Shown one piece after another: positions 1 to 7,685 of a DNA stretch of 64,000 bases. The notes beneath the pieces were generated by a model. That model did no database searches. It was not told the origin of the DNA and was given only the letters and a program-made list of their open reading frames with translations. This stretch comes from Ralstonia mannitolilytica (GTDB lineage Bacteria; Pseudomonadota; Gammaproteobacteria; Burkholderiales; Burkholderiaceae). A program made the position numbers and the translations under genes. Within the stretch, counting starts at the first letter, position 1. Each line of letters begins with the position of its first letter. The stretch lies in the NCBI RefSeq assembly GCF_905397375.1, contig NZ_CAJPVG010000001.1, positions 992,001-1,056,000 of the forward strand, read 5' to 3'.

Positions 1-2
1 CG

Positions 3-668
3 CCGCCGACGCTGGCGCTGTGCGTGCTGCATCCGTCCGACTGGTACACCGGTGTCGTGACTGCGGCCATTGTGGGTGTCGCCTTCGTGCACGTGCTGGT
101 GCTGCTTGTCCAGGAACGCGCCCGCGTGCTGGCGCTGCTGGTGCCGGCGGGCATGTTCTACGGCTTCAGCCTGGTGAGCGCCTTCGAGCCATTCTTCGGC
201 AACGGCCTGCTGGTGCTGGCGTTGTCCGATACGTTGTTCCTGGGGCTGCGCGAGGTGCTGCTGCGTGGTTTTGGGCAGGACTGGCAGACCACCCGGGCGC
301 GACTCGTCCTGCTGGCGGTTGGCATTGCCGCCGTGCCGCTGCAGCTGTTGCTGGCGCAGGATCTGCCCGCGGTGGCTGCAACGCTGGGGTGGGCATGGTT
401 CCTGGCCGGCCTCGCGGCCGTCGACCCATTCTGGTCAAAGCTCGCGGAGCGCAAGGGCCTGGGCGGGACGTACGTCTGGATGTTCGCCATGGCGCTGACG
501 CTCGGCGCGGGACTGCTGTTGAGCGACGTGCTCGTGCCGAAGGGGCACGTCCTGCGCGGGATGCTGATCCTGCAAGGCTCGGTCGCCTGGCTGGTATTGA
601 CGGCCTTGCTGCGCACCGCATGGCACGCGGTGCTGGACGGCATGCGCAGCCGTCGCCAGCGGGCGTGA
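3..668 (+). CDS. Integral membrane protein, unknown function (5' end outside window)
   Basis: The reading frame is open from the first bases of the window, so the true start lies upstream. A GTG at position 24 is the first possible start inside. The visible 221 codons encode about six hydrophobic segments separated by short basic loops, ending in an Arg-rich tail. I do not recognise the family, and no catalytic motif is visible. The next gene, a response regulator, begins 175 bp downstream on the same strand, so this gene may or may not belong to that unit. Confident as a real membrane protein from its hydrophobicity pattern; function unknown. Confidence 0.6.
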   Translation, partial: PPTLALCVLHPSDWYTGVVTAAIVGVAFVHVLVLLVQERARVLALLVPAGMFYGFSLVSAFEPFFGNGLLVLALSDTLFLGLREVLLRGFGQDWQTTRARLVLLAVGIAAVPLQLLLAQDLPAVAATLGWAWFLAGLAAVDPFWSKLAERKGLGGTYVWMFAMALTLGAGLLLSDVLVPKGHVLRGMLILQGSVAWLVLTALLRTAWHAVLDGMRSRRQRA

Positions 669-843
669 GATCCCGCCGTTCATCGCAAACGAGGCGCGCA
701 ATTGTGCGCCGACGTGCATATTGCCCGGGCACATTTAAGGCAAAGCTCAGTCCGTTGCGGTAGATTTCAGCGTTTGCCGGCACCTGCACCCAGGTGCCGG
801 CTATTCGTTTACGTCTTGACCGCCGAATTCCGGATTTCCGCGC

Positions 844-1509
844 ATGAACGCCATCCTCCTCATCGAAGACGATTTGCCACTGGGTACGGCGCTGGCCCGC
901 GCGCTGCGCCAGGCCGGCTACAACGCGACCTGGGTGCGCCGGCTGGTCGACGCGCAGAAATGGATGACCACCAACACGTTCGAGGCCATCGTGCTCGACC
1001 TGGGCCTGCCCGACGGCGAGGGGCATGTCTTCCTGGAGGAACTGCGTGCCGCGCATTGCGATGTGCCGGTCATCATCGCCAGCGGGCGCGATGCGCTGGA
1101 CGAGCGCCTCAAGGGCCTGGACGCCGGCGCCGACGACTTTCTCGTCAAGCCGTTTCCCGTGGATGAGCTCATCGCCCGCCTGCGCGCGGTGCTGCGCCGC
1201 CATGCGGGGCAGAGCACGAACCAGTGGAGCGTCGGCAACCTCGTGGTGGAGCCCTCCCAGAAGCGCGTGACGCAGGACGGCCAGGTCATCGAACTGACGC
1301 CGCGCGAGTACCAGCTTCTGCTCGAACTGGTGCGCCGGGCCCATCGCTGGGTGCCGCGCGAAACGCTGATGGACGCGCTCTACCGCGAGGGCGACAGCGT
1401 GAGCGCCAACGCGCTCGAAGTCGTCATCCACCACCTGCGCCGCAAGCTCGGCAATGAAACCATCCAGACCATCCGCGGTGTCGGCTACATGATCGGGGGC
1501 GACCGGTGA
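844..1509 (+). CDS. OmpR/PhoB-family DNA-binding response regulator
   Basis: A 221-residue two-domain regulator. The N-terminal receiver begins MNAILLIEDDLPLG, with the acidic pair E-D-D, a phospho-acceptor Asp near residue 51 in the IVLDLGLPDG stretch, and the conserved Lys in FLVKPFP. The C-terminal half is a winged helix with the typical ELTPREYQLLLELV and HHLRRKLG segments ending in IRGVGYMI. Its stop overlaps the start of the downstream histidine kinase (ATG at 1506 would be out of frame with the stop at 1507-1509), so the pair is translationally coupled. It should act as the transcriptional output of that kinase. The stimulus cannot be read from sequence; the pair resembles QseBC/TctDE-type systems in layout only. 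Confidence 0.93.
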   Translation: MNAILLIEDDLPLGTALARALRQAGYNATWVRRLVDAQKWMTTNTFEAIVLDLGLPDGEGHVFLEELRAAHCDVPVIIASGRDALDERLKGLDAGADDFLVKPFPVDELIARLRAVLRRHAGQSTNQWSVGNLVVEPSQKRVTQDGQVIELTPREYQLLLELVRRAHRWVPRETLMDALYREGDSVSANALEVVIHHLRRKLGNETIQTIRGVGYMIGGDR

Positions 1510-2996
1510 AGTTTGCGGTCCCGGCCATCCTGCGGGTCCGCTCGCTGTCGTTCCGGCTGTATGTCCTGATCCTGCTAGCACTGGTGCTGATGCTGCTGGT
1601 GCAGCTTATCATCGCCCACCTCGAAATCTCGCGCACCAACAGCCGCCAGGTGGTGAGCGATCTGCGCATGTCGGCGCAGGCGTATGCCGACCTCACTGCG
1701 CTCAACATGGACGATGTGCCGCGCCGCGAAGAATTCCTGCGACGGCTCACCGATATCAAGCTGGGCCTGTCGCTGCCCAACATCCTGCCCGGCGAGTTCC
1801 GCTACGTGCTGTGCGATCGCAGCGGCAATGTCATCACCGCATTCCCGGGCGCACCGACCATGCCGTGCGGCAGGGCGCACGATGCGGTTGTCGAGATCAA
1901 CCTCGAAGGCAAGCCGTGGCGCAGCTATACGGTCGACAGCGTAGACGGCCGGATCTCCGCCACCGTGGCGCAGCCGCTTTCGGCCTACGAGCGCGCCATT
2001 CGCGACCTGTTCCAGGAGGTGGCGATTGCGCTGGCCATCCTTGCCGTTGCGCTGATGGTGATGGTGGGCTGGGCCGCCCACCAGGGCCTCAAGCCGCTGC
2101 GCACGCTGACGCGGCAGGTGGAAGCGCGCGACTCGGCCGACCTCGAACCCGTGCAGAGCGTCGAGCATGCGGAGCTGAAACCGCTGGTCGACGCACTCAA
2201 CGCGCTGTTCGCGCACGTGCGCCGCGGCATTGAAGCCGACCGCCGCTTCTTCGCCGATGCCGCGCACGAATTGCGCACGCCGCTGGCCGCCATTCAGGCG
2301 CAGGCGTACGTGGTGTCGCACTCCGACAGCGAAGAGGATCGCTCCACCGCATTGCGCGAGTTCGACCGCGGCATCTCGCGCGCAACGCAGTCGCTGTCCA
2401 AGCTGCTGGCCATCGCCCGGCTCGATGCGCGCCGTGTCGAGGCGCAACTGGCGCAGGGCGCGTTGTCCGATCTGGCCGGTTGCGCGCGCAGCGGCGTGAT
2501 CCAGCAGGCTTCGCGGGCGGAGCGGCGCAACATCACGCTGTCGTACGAGGGGGCCAACCAGGCGTGGGTCTCGGTGTCGCACGAAGATGCCGCCACGCTC
2601 GTCGAGAACGTGCTCGACAACGCCGTGCGTGAAACGCCCAACGGCGGCGAAGTGCGCGTCGCCGTGACACGTCTCGGCGCGGGCAAGGGCGGCAACGCCG
2701 TACCGATGATCGAACTGCGCATCGAAGATTCCGGCCCCGGCATTCCCCCCGACGAGCGTGAGCGCGTGTTCGAGCGCTTCTATCGTCCGCGCGGTAGCCA
2801 GTCGCAGGGCAGCGGCCTTGGGCTGGCCATCGTGCGCCGCATCGTCGAGCTCGGGAACGGTTCGGTTGCCATTGAAGACGGCATTGGCGGCAAGGGCTGC
2901 GCGGTGGTCATCCGCCTGCCGGCGCTGGACGCCGTGCCCGAACCGATCGAGCCCGACGATGTTCCCCCTGGCATGGCCGATACGCCGCGCCACTGA
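1506..2996 (+). CDS. Sensor histidine kinase of a two-component system
   Basis: A 496-residue inner-membrane kinase. A first membrane segment lies near residues 17-38 and a second near 174-195. The periplasmic domain of about 135 residues between them contains two Cys (LCDRSG and MPCGRA) that could pair. A HAMP-like linker follows. The H box FFADAAHELRTPLAA places the phospho-acceptor His near residue 253, and the ATPase domain shows N box ENVLDNAVRETPNGG, G1 EDSGPGIPP, F box ERFYR and G2 GSGLGLAIV. All motifs needed for autophosphorylation are present. It overlaps the response regulator upstream and a small membrane-anchored protein gene downstream, suggesting a three-gene operon. Confidence 0.93.
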   Translation: MKFAVPAILRVRSLSFRLYVLILLALVLMLLVQLIIAHLEISRTNSRQVVSDLRMSAQAYADLTALNMDDVPRREEFLRRLTDIKLGLSLPNILPGEFRYVLCDRSGNVITAFPGAPTMPCGRAHDAVVEINLEGKPWRSYTVDSVDGRISATVAQPLSAYERAIRDLFQEVAIALAILAVALMVMVGWAAHQGLKPLRTLTRQVEARDSADLEPVQSVEHAELKPLVDALNALFAHVRRGIEADRRFFADAAHELRTPLAAIQAQAYVVSHSDSEEDRSTALREFDRGISRATQSLSKLLAIARLDARRVEAQLAQGALSDLAGCARSGVIQQASRAERRNITLSYEGANQAWVSVSHEDAATLVENVLDNAVRETPNGGEVRVAVTRLGAGKGGNAVPMIELRIEDSGPGIPPDERERVFERFYRPRGSQSQGSGLGLAIVRRIVELGNGSVAIEDGIGGKGCAVVIRLPALDAVPEPIEPDDVPPGMADTPRH

Positions 2997-3582
2997 TTGG
3001 CGAGCCTCCCGGTGGATGGTTCTGGCGCTTGTGCTGCTGGGCCATCTGGTTCTGCTGGCCGAGTGGCGTGCGCGCCCGATGCCAGCCGTGCGGGAAGAAC
3101 GGCCCCTGCTGCTCGGGCGCCTGCTTCACGATCAGGCGCCGCGCGCAACGGCTCCCGTATCCGGTCCCGCGCCGCGCCCGCAAAGTCCGCCGGCCCCATC
3201 GACTGCCGCATCACGGCGCGCATCGCTTCCACAACCCGAAGCGGCCGGCCCAGCCGCGACTGAAGAGCGCATGACTGCAGCCACCATTCAGGCGCGCCAG
3301 CTCGATCTCGGCATGGCTGCGGCGCCCGCCCGGCCCGCACGGTCTTCGGCGGAAAACAATGTCGCACGCAGCGCCGCCCAAGGGGCTGGTCACGCGTTCG
3401 GGCCGCATGCGGCATCCGCGCCGTACGCGAGCGGGCCCGTGCAGGAATCGCGCGGTGCCGCTGGCCGCTGGCAAGCCCGTGTGGACGTCGGCGGCAGCGC
3501 CTACTGCCTGCAGGCGCAGGACCCAAGCCTGCGGCGCGATCCGTTCGAGAGGGCGCTGGCCGTGCCGTCCACGTGCCGCTGA
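2959..3582 (+). CDS. Single-pass membrane protein with Pro/Ala-rich periplasmic tail
   Basis: A 207-residue ORF starting at ATG 2959 inside the 3' end of the kinase gene (38-nt overlap); ATG 3016, just before the membrane segment, is an alternative start. A single hydrophobic helix (VLALVLLGHLVLL) is followed by a long Pro/Ala/Ser-rich low-complexity region, then a short conserved-looking C-terminus with one Cys (YCLQAQ) before the end. This layout (anchor, extended linker, small C-terminal module) recalls TonB-like or anchored periplasmic proteins, but no TonB C-terminal signature is visible. The overlap with the kinase suggests an accessory part of the same signalling unit. It converges on the reductase gene with adjacent stops. 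Confidence 0.55.
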   Translation: MFPLAWPIRRATDWRASRWMVLALVLLGHLVLLAEWRARPMPAVREERPLLLGRLLHDQAPRATAPVSGPAPRPQSPPAPSTAASRRASLPQPEAAGPAATEERMTAATIQARQLDLGMAAAPARPARSSAENNVARSAAQGAGHAFGPHAASAPYASGPVQESRGAAGRWQARVDVGGSAYCLQAQDPSLRRDPFERALAVPSTCR

Positions 3583-4194
3583 TCAGTAGCCGACAGTGAA
3601 CCGCTGACGCGCGTGCGCGGGCTTCTCGGCTTCGTCGAGGAACGCGATCGCGAAGTCCTCCATCGACACCCAACTCTTGCCGTTCGCGTCGACGAGCAGC
3701 GTGTCCTTGCCGATGCGGAAGTGCCCGGTGCGCTCGCCCGGCTCAAACAGGGCCGACGGCGACACGAACGTCCAGTTCAGCTCGGTTTCGTTGCGCAGCG
3801 CGTTGAGGAAGTCCCGCCCGGCCGAGGCTTCGGCAAAGTACGCCTTCGGGAACTCAGGCGTATCGATGAGCGCCTTGCCGGGTGCCACCTCGAGGCTGCC
3901 CGCGCCGCCCACCACCAGCAGGCGCGGTACGCCGGCCTTCTTGACGCCACCAACGATCTGGTCCGCGCTTGCCTGCAGAAAGCGCACGGTGCTGAACGCC
4001 ACGTCGTTGCCGGCCAGTGCCGCAGCAAGCCCGGCCGCGTCTGCCACGTCGACGTCCTTGGCGGTCAGGCCTGGGCGGGCCGGCAGCTTCGATGCCGTGC
4101 GCGCAATGGCGGTGACCTGGTGGCCGCGGCGCAGGGCCTCGTCGATCAGGCGGGTGCCTACGCGCCCGGTGGCGCCGATGATTGCAATCTTCAT
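3583..4194 (-). CDS. NAD(P)-binding Rossmann-fold reductase (YwnB/SDR_a5-like)
   Basis: A 203-residue protein beginning MKIAIIGATGRVGTRLIDEA, the GxTGxxG dinucleotide-binding loop of atypical short-chain dehydrogenases of the NAD(P)H-binding YwnB/azoreductase-like group. The ATG at 4194 is preferred over TTG 4200 because AAGGAG lies six bases upstream. No YxxxK catalytic pair is evident, as usual for this subgroup. The gene lies just downstream of an Rrf2-family regulator on the same strand, the same pairing as ywnA-ywnB in Bacillus. A 19-bp operator-like dyad sits about 44 bp upstream of the start. It is probably a stress- or electrophile-responsive reductase; its substrate is unknown. Confidence 0.85.
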   Translation of the reverse strand: MKIAIIGATGRVGTRLIDEALRRGHQVTAIARTASKLPARPGLTAKDVDVADAAGLAAALAGNDVAFSTVRFLQASADQIVGGVKKAGVPRLLVVGGAGSLEVAPGKALIDTPEFPKAYFAEASAGRDFLNALRNETELNWTFVSPSALFEPGERTGHFRIGKDTLLVDANGKSWVSMEDFAIAFLDEAEKPAHARQRFTVGY

Positions 4195-4237
4195 AGTCAA
4201 CTCCTTATGGAATGGCTCAAGCGGTTGAGAGGTGATA

Positions 4238-4256
4238 TGTAATCAAATTGGTTGCA
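4238..4256. promoter_or_regulatory. Candidate Rrf2 operator upstream of the reductase gene
   Basis: TGTAATC-N5-GGTTGCA, the core of a 29-bp imperfect palindrome (4233-4261) with outer arms TGATATG and CATATCA. The same layout, TGTAATC-N5-AGATACA, occurs at 4735-4753 in front of the Rrf2 gene. Two copies, one before each gene of the pair, suggest the site bound by the Rrf2 protein. This is inference from symmetry and repetition. Confidence 0.55.
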
Positions 4257-4284
4257 TATCAGGACAAAAAAAACACGCCGGCGG

Positions 4285-4719
4285 TCAGGCCCGGCGGCGG
4301 CGTTGCGCGTGGCTTACCTCGTCGAGGATGCCGGCGATGGTCTGCGCGGCAAGTTCGGCTTCCAGCGCGGCCTGCGCGCGTTCGGTCATGCGTTCCAGCA
4401 CGCCGGTGATCTCGCGGCCCACGGCGCACGCAGGATTGGGCGCGTTGGGCGGCAGCGCAATGAGCACCGGAGACTCCACCACGTGAAAGACGTCCAGCAG
4501 CGTGATGCGGTCGGCCGGCCGCGCCAGCGTGGCGCCGCCCGCTGCGCCCATCTGCGAGACAACCAGACCGGCATCGGCCAGTTGCGCCACCAGCCGCCGG
4601 ATCAGCGCCGGGTTGGTCCCCACGCTGCCCGCGATCAGCGACGACGGCACCGGCCCGTCCGCGCTGGCGAGCAGGGTCAGGATATGCACGGCGACGGCGA
4701 AGCGGCTGCTGGTGGACAT
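4285..4719 (-). CDS. Rrf2-family transcriptional regulator (YwnA-like)
   Basis: A 144-residue winged-helix protein starting MSTSSRFAVAVHILTLLAS; the upstream in-frame extension to 4770 lacks family resemblance, so ATG 4719 is chosen. The Rrf2 helix-turn-helix is seen in SSLIAGSVGTNPALIRRLVAQL, followed by the wing GAAGGATLARPADRITLLDV. Only one Cys (NPACAVG) is present, so the three-Cys Fe-S cluster site of IscR/NsrR is missing. It is therefore a YwnA-type, cluster-free regulator. It likely represses itself and the neighbouring reductase through the shared 19-bp dyads. Confidence in family is high; the inducer is unknown. Confidence 0.9.
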   Translation of the reverse strand: MSTSSRFAVAVHILTLLASADGPVPSSLIAGSVGTNPALIRRLVAQLADAGLVVSQMGAAGGATLARPADRITLLDVFHVVESPVLIALPPNAPNPACAVGREITGVLERMTERAQAALEAELAAQTIAGILDEVSHAQRRRRA

Positions 4720-4734
4720 GGATTCAACGCAAAG

Positions 4735-4753
4735 TGTAATCAGTGTAGATACA
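4735..4753. promoter_or_regulatory. Candidate Rrf2 autoregulatory operator
   Basis: TGTAATC-N5-AGATACA, 16 bp upstream of the Rrf2 start codon, inside a slightly longer inverted repeat (GTGTA at 4734-4738, TACAC at 4750-4754). It matches the first seven bases and the spacing of the site before the reductase gene. Its position close to the start would suit repression. Confidence 0.5.
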
Positions 4754-4786
4754 CATAAAACTCGCGTCAAGCTGCCCAGCGCAGCG

Positions 4787-5113
4787 CTATGCGCCGTTGA
4801 AGAAATTCAGGCCGACCGTGCCTGCGATCACCAGCGCAATGCAGGCCAGCCGCGCGGGCTGCATGCTTTCGCCAAAGAAGACGATGCCAAGCACGGTCAC
4901 ACCCACCGAGCCGATGCCCGTCCAGACGGCATAGGCCGTGCCGGCGGGCAGGCCGCGCATGGCATGCGTGAGCAGGAAGACGCTACCCAGCGCCGTCACG
5001 ATGCCGAGCACGCTCGGGATGGGGCGCGTCCACCCGTGCGCGAACTTGAGCGAAATGGCCATGGCGATCTCCACGGCGCCCGCGGCCAACAGCCAGAGCC
5101 AAGCGGTTTGCAT
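4787..5113 (-). CDS. sugE: SMR-family exporter, SugE/Gdx type
   Basis: A 108-residue protein with four predicted membrane helices, the normal size for small multidrug resistance proteins. The essential membrane Glu is in helix 1 (GAVEIAMAISLKFAHGW, residue about 15). The LKFAHGW-R-IPS stretch matches the SugE/Gdx branch, known as guanidinium/H+ antiporters, rather than EmrE drug exporters. SMR proteins work as antiparallel dimers in the inner membrane. GGAGG lies about ten bases before the ATG at 5113. It is divergent from an HxlR regulator across a 108-bp gap, which may control it. No guanidine riboswitch was recognised upstream. Confidence 0.85.
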   Translation of the reverse strand: MQTAWLWLLAAGAVEIAMAISLKFAHGWTRPIPSVLGIVTALGSVFLLTHAMRGLPAGTAYAVWTGIGSVGVTVLGIVFFGESMQPARLACIALVIAGTVGLNFFNGA

Positions 5114-5221
5114 CACATTGAACCTCCGTCGATGCCGGCGCCAGCCGCGGCCCGGCGCGTTGCAGTGGCGCCAGATTAGGCGTACGGTCGCTTGCCAACA
5201 AGTACGCACCCGGAGGTAACC

Positions 5222-5605
5222 ATGACGCAGAACGTGGGCATTGCCGAAGCCGCACCGGCAGCCGTCGAGCCCTGTCCATCGGTACAGGCGCTCGAATTGA
5301 TCGCGGGCAAGTGGGCGCTGCGCATCCTCCCCGCACTCGAAAACGGTCCCGTACGCAACAACGCGCTGCTGCGCCGCGTGGGCGGGGGCATCTCGCAGAA
5401 GATGCTGACGCAGACGCTGCGCGCGCTGGAAGCCAACGGCCTCGTGCTGCGCACCGTCTACGACGCGGTTGCGCCGCACGTGGAATACCGCCTCAGCCCC
5501 CTGGGCGAATCGCTGAACCGCACCCTGGTGGGGCTGGACGACTGGGTGAAGGCGCATTGGGCCGAGATGGAACGGATCCGCAAAATGCAGGTCGATTCCG
5601 AATGA
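5222..5605 (+). CDS. HxlR-family transcriptional regulator
   Basis: A 127-residue winged-helix regulator. ATG 5222 is chosen because GGAGG precedes it by five bases; an in-frame ATG at 5192 has no such site. Family hallmarks are the Cys near the N-terminus (EPCPSVQALELIAGKWALRILPAL), the helix LRRVGGGISQKMLTQTLRALEANGLV, and the wing VEYRLSPLGESL. The single Cys before the GKW motif is the position used for redox or electrophile sensing in some members such as HypR and QorR; that role here is inference. It is transcribed away from sugE and followed directly by a perfect hairpin terminator. Confidence 0.9.
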   Translation: MTQNVGIAEAAPAAVEPCPSVQALELIAGKWALRILPALENGPVRNNALLRRVGGGISQKMLTQTLRALEANGLVLRTVYDAVAPHVEYRLSPLGESLNRTLVGLDDWVKAHWAEMERIRKMQVDSE

Positions 5606-5644
5606 CATCTGCACATGGCGGCCGGTCGCCGCCATGTGCAGATG
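5606..5644 (+). terminator. Stem-loop directly after the HxlR gene
   Basis: A perfect 17-bp stem (arms 5606-5622 and 5628-5644, starting CATCTGCACATGG) with a five-base loop, starting at the base after the HxlR stop codon. A short T-run (TTTT at 5651-5654) follows some bases later. It is very likely a transcription terminator. Confidence 0.75.
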
Positions 5645-5673
5645 CAGCAATTTTCCTGCTAGTATCGGGCCCC

Positions 5674-6201
5674 ATGTCTGTGACCGCACTCCGATCCGCC
5701 TTGCCGACGCTGTGCCGCGCCAATGCGCGTGGCACGCTCTCGCGCACGCGCGGCGTGCGGTGGCTGCTCACTGTCTGGTGCCTGCTGTTCACCGTCTCGG
5801 TCTTCTCGGCCACGCACTTCCCCGACGGCCAAGCCGCTGACGAGGCGCTGGAGGCCATCGAGGCCGTGGTGGACGATGCCCTTGCCGATACACCGGCCGT
5901 CGCGCAGCCCAGCAAGGGTTTCGAGCGCGCAATCCAGGCGGCGCTTGGCAAGGTGGTCAAGCAGCCCAGCCAGTGCTTCAGTACCGAACACTGGGTTGCG
6001 CAGGCGCATGACGCGCCCGCCCTACCTGACACGAATGCGGCCACGCCCGACCATCCGAGCGATGCGCCGGAACTCTGGCTGCCGCCGCCGCCCATGGCGC
6101 TGACGCCCGGCCTGCGTGTCGCGCGCGTCCGTGCCGCACTCCCGCCTTTCCAGCCCGGCCCCGCGCCGGCGCCCATGCTGCGCCCGCCCGCGCACGCCTG
6201 A
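5674..6201 (+). CDS. Membrane-anchored or exported protein preceding the metal-efflux operon
   Basis: A 175-residue ORF starting at ATG 5674. A basic N-terminus and one hydrophobic segment (WLLTVWCLLFTVSVFSA) are followed by an Asp/Ala-rich stretch and a Pro-rich C-terminal third. It sits upstream of the efflux genes on the same strand (113-bp gap), the position where czc/cnr-type operons carry small periplasmic proteins such as CzcI or CnrX. It lacks the His/Cys clusters of CzcI, so I do not assign that name. A single Cys (SQCFS) is present. Function unknown; context suggests an accessory role in metal sensing or efflux. Confidence 0.5.
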   Translation: MSVTALRSALPTLCRANARGTLSRTRGVRWLLTVWCLLFTVSVFSATHFPDGQAADEALEAIEAVVDDALADTPAVAQPSKGFERAIQAALGKVVKQPSQCFSTEHWVAQAHDAPALPDTNAATPDHPSDAPELWLPPPPMALTPGLRVARVRAALPPFQPGPAPAPMLRPPAHA

Positions 6202-6314
6202 TCTCCGGCATTGGCCGGAGCCATCCCTCTTGAGTTCGTAGTGCAGCGCCAGCCGTTCGTCTGACCGGCTGGGCGTTCGCGCTCGCCTGTTCCTCTTTTT
6301 CAGGATGATTTCGG

Positions 6315-7685
6315 ATGTTGTCCAATCAGGACGCGGCCCGACCTCGCCCCGCGCAATCGCGCGCGGGCGCGCGGGCATCGCAACATTTGCTTCTTGCCGC
6401 CGTGCTGGCCGCCTTGTCGGCCCCGGCGTTTTCCGCTCCCTCGGCTGCGGCCGTACCGGCGCCCGCCAAGGCCGCGATGGCCGATTTCAGCACCCCGCGT
6501 GACGAAGCGCTTCCGCAGCCGCGCTACACGCTGGCGCAACTGCTCGAGCTTGCGCACACCCACCACCCGGCGCTCGCGGCCTCGCGGGCGCAGGTGCAGG
6601 CCGCACAGGCCGGCATGACGACCGCGCGCGCATGGCCCAATCCCGAGATCGAAGCCATGACGGGCCGCCAGCGCGCGCGCATGCCTGGTGCGGCAGAAGG
6701 CCGCACGACCAGCGTGTCGATCACGCAGAAGCTCGATCTGCCGTGGCAGCGCGCCGCCCGCACGCGCGCCGCCGACGCGGCCTACGAGGGCTCCCAGGCC
6801 ACCGCCCAGTCGTATGCCCGCGACGTGGAGGCCGAGCTCAAGCTGCGCTTCTACGACGTCGTGCGCCGCGAGGCCGAGCAGCGCAACGCGCGTGAGGACG
6901 TGGCGCTGGTCGAGCAGATCCGCCGCCGCGTGGCCGTGCGCGTCGAGACAGGCGAGGCACCGCGCTATGAGCTCATCCGCGGCGACGCCGAACTGCTCAA
7001 CGCGCAGCGCACCGAGCAGGCGGCCGCCCTGCGCGTGCAGCAGGCGCTGGCGGAGCTGCGCCGCGCCGTGGGCGCCGACCTGCCGCAGACCTTCGATGTG
7101 GCGGCCGATGCCGAGACACCGCCGGTGGCGCACCTCCCGCCGCTGGCCGACCTGGTCAGCATGGTTCTTGCCACGCATCCCGATCTCGAGGCCGACCGCG
7201 CCGCCGTGCGCGAGGCCGAAGCGCAGCTCGCCCACGAGCGCAGCCAGCGCTGGCCGTCGCTCGCGCTGCGCGGGTCCGTTGACCGCGCGCCCGACCTGCA
7301 GGACAGCCGCGTGGGCCTCGTGATGTCGATTCCGCTGTTCGACCGTCGCGAGGGGCCTGTCGGCGAAGCGGTCGCCGTGCTCGAGCGCGCGCGTGCGCGG
7401 CTGCGCGACCGCGAACTCAAGACGCGTCAGGCCGTGGAATCGGCCTATCGCCAATACGAGATCGCCGAGTCGCAGGTGAGCGCGCTCGAGTCTGGCGTGG
7501 TCAAGCAGGCCGAATCTGCCCTGCGCGTGGCCGAAGCCGCGTACCGCCACGGCGAGCGCGGGATTCTCGACTACCTGGATGCGCAGCGCGTGTTCCGCCA
7601 GGCCCGCAACGACCTGATCGCCGCCCGCGCCGACCTGCGTACTGCCGCGGTCGAACTCGACCGCCTGCGCCCGGAGGCCCAATGA
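6315..7685 (+). CDS. Outer-membrane factor of an HME-RND efflux system (CzcC family)
   Basis: A 456-residue TolC-superfamily protein with an N-terminal signal-like segment (LLLAAVLAALSAPAFSA) and two repeated OEP halves. The first begins YTLAQLLELAHTHHPALAASRAQV and the second LADLVSMVLATHPDLEADRAAV; each is rich in heptad Ala/Glu/Arg. The motif ARAWPNPEIEA and the RGILDYLDAQR helix are typical of CzcC/CusC-like channels. It forms the outer-membrane duct that accepts metal ions from the RND pump. Its stop overlaps the next start in an ATGA, so it is coupled to the membrane-fusion gene. Metal specificity cannot be read from this subunit. Confidence 0.88.
   Translation: MLSNQDAARPRPAQSRAGARASQHLLLAAVLAALSAPAFSAPSAAAVPAPAKAAMADFSTPRDEALPQPRYTLAQLLELAHTHHPALAASRAQVQAAQAGMTTARAWPNPEIEAMTGRQRARMPGAAEGRTTSVSITQKLDLPWQRAARTRAADAAYEGSQATAQSYARDVEAELKLRFYDVVRREAEQRNAREDVALVEQIRRRVAVRVETGEAPRYELIRGDAELLNAQRTEQAAALRVQQALAELRRAVGADLPQTFDVAADAETPPVAHLPPLADLVSMVLATHPDLEADRAAVREAEAQLAHERSQRWPSLALRGSVDRAPDLQDSRVGLVMSIPLFDRREGPVGEAVAVLERARARLRDRELKTRQAVESAYRQYEIAESQVSALESGVVKQAESALRVAEAAYRHGERGILDYLDAQRVFRQARNDLIAARADLRTAAVELDRLRPEAQ

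Noticed and set aside
5114..5221. Possible guanidine riboswitch before sugE
   Set aside because: No ACGR-loop hairpin pair or ykkC-like core could be recognised on the minus strand.
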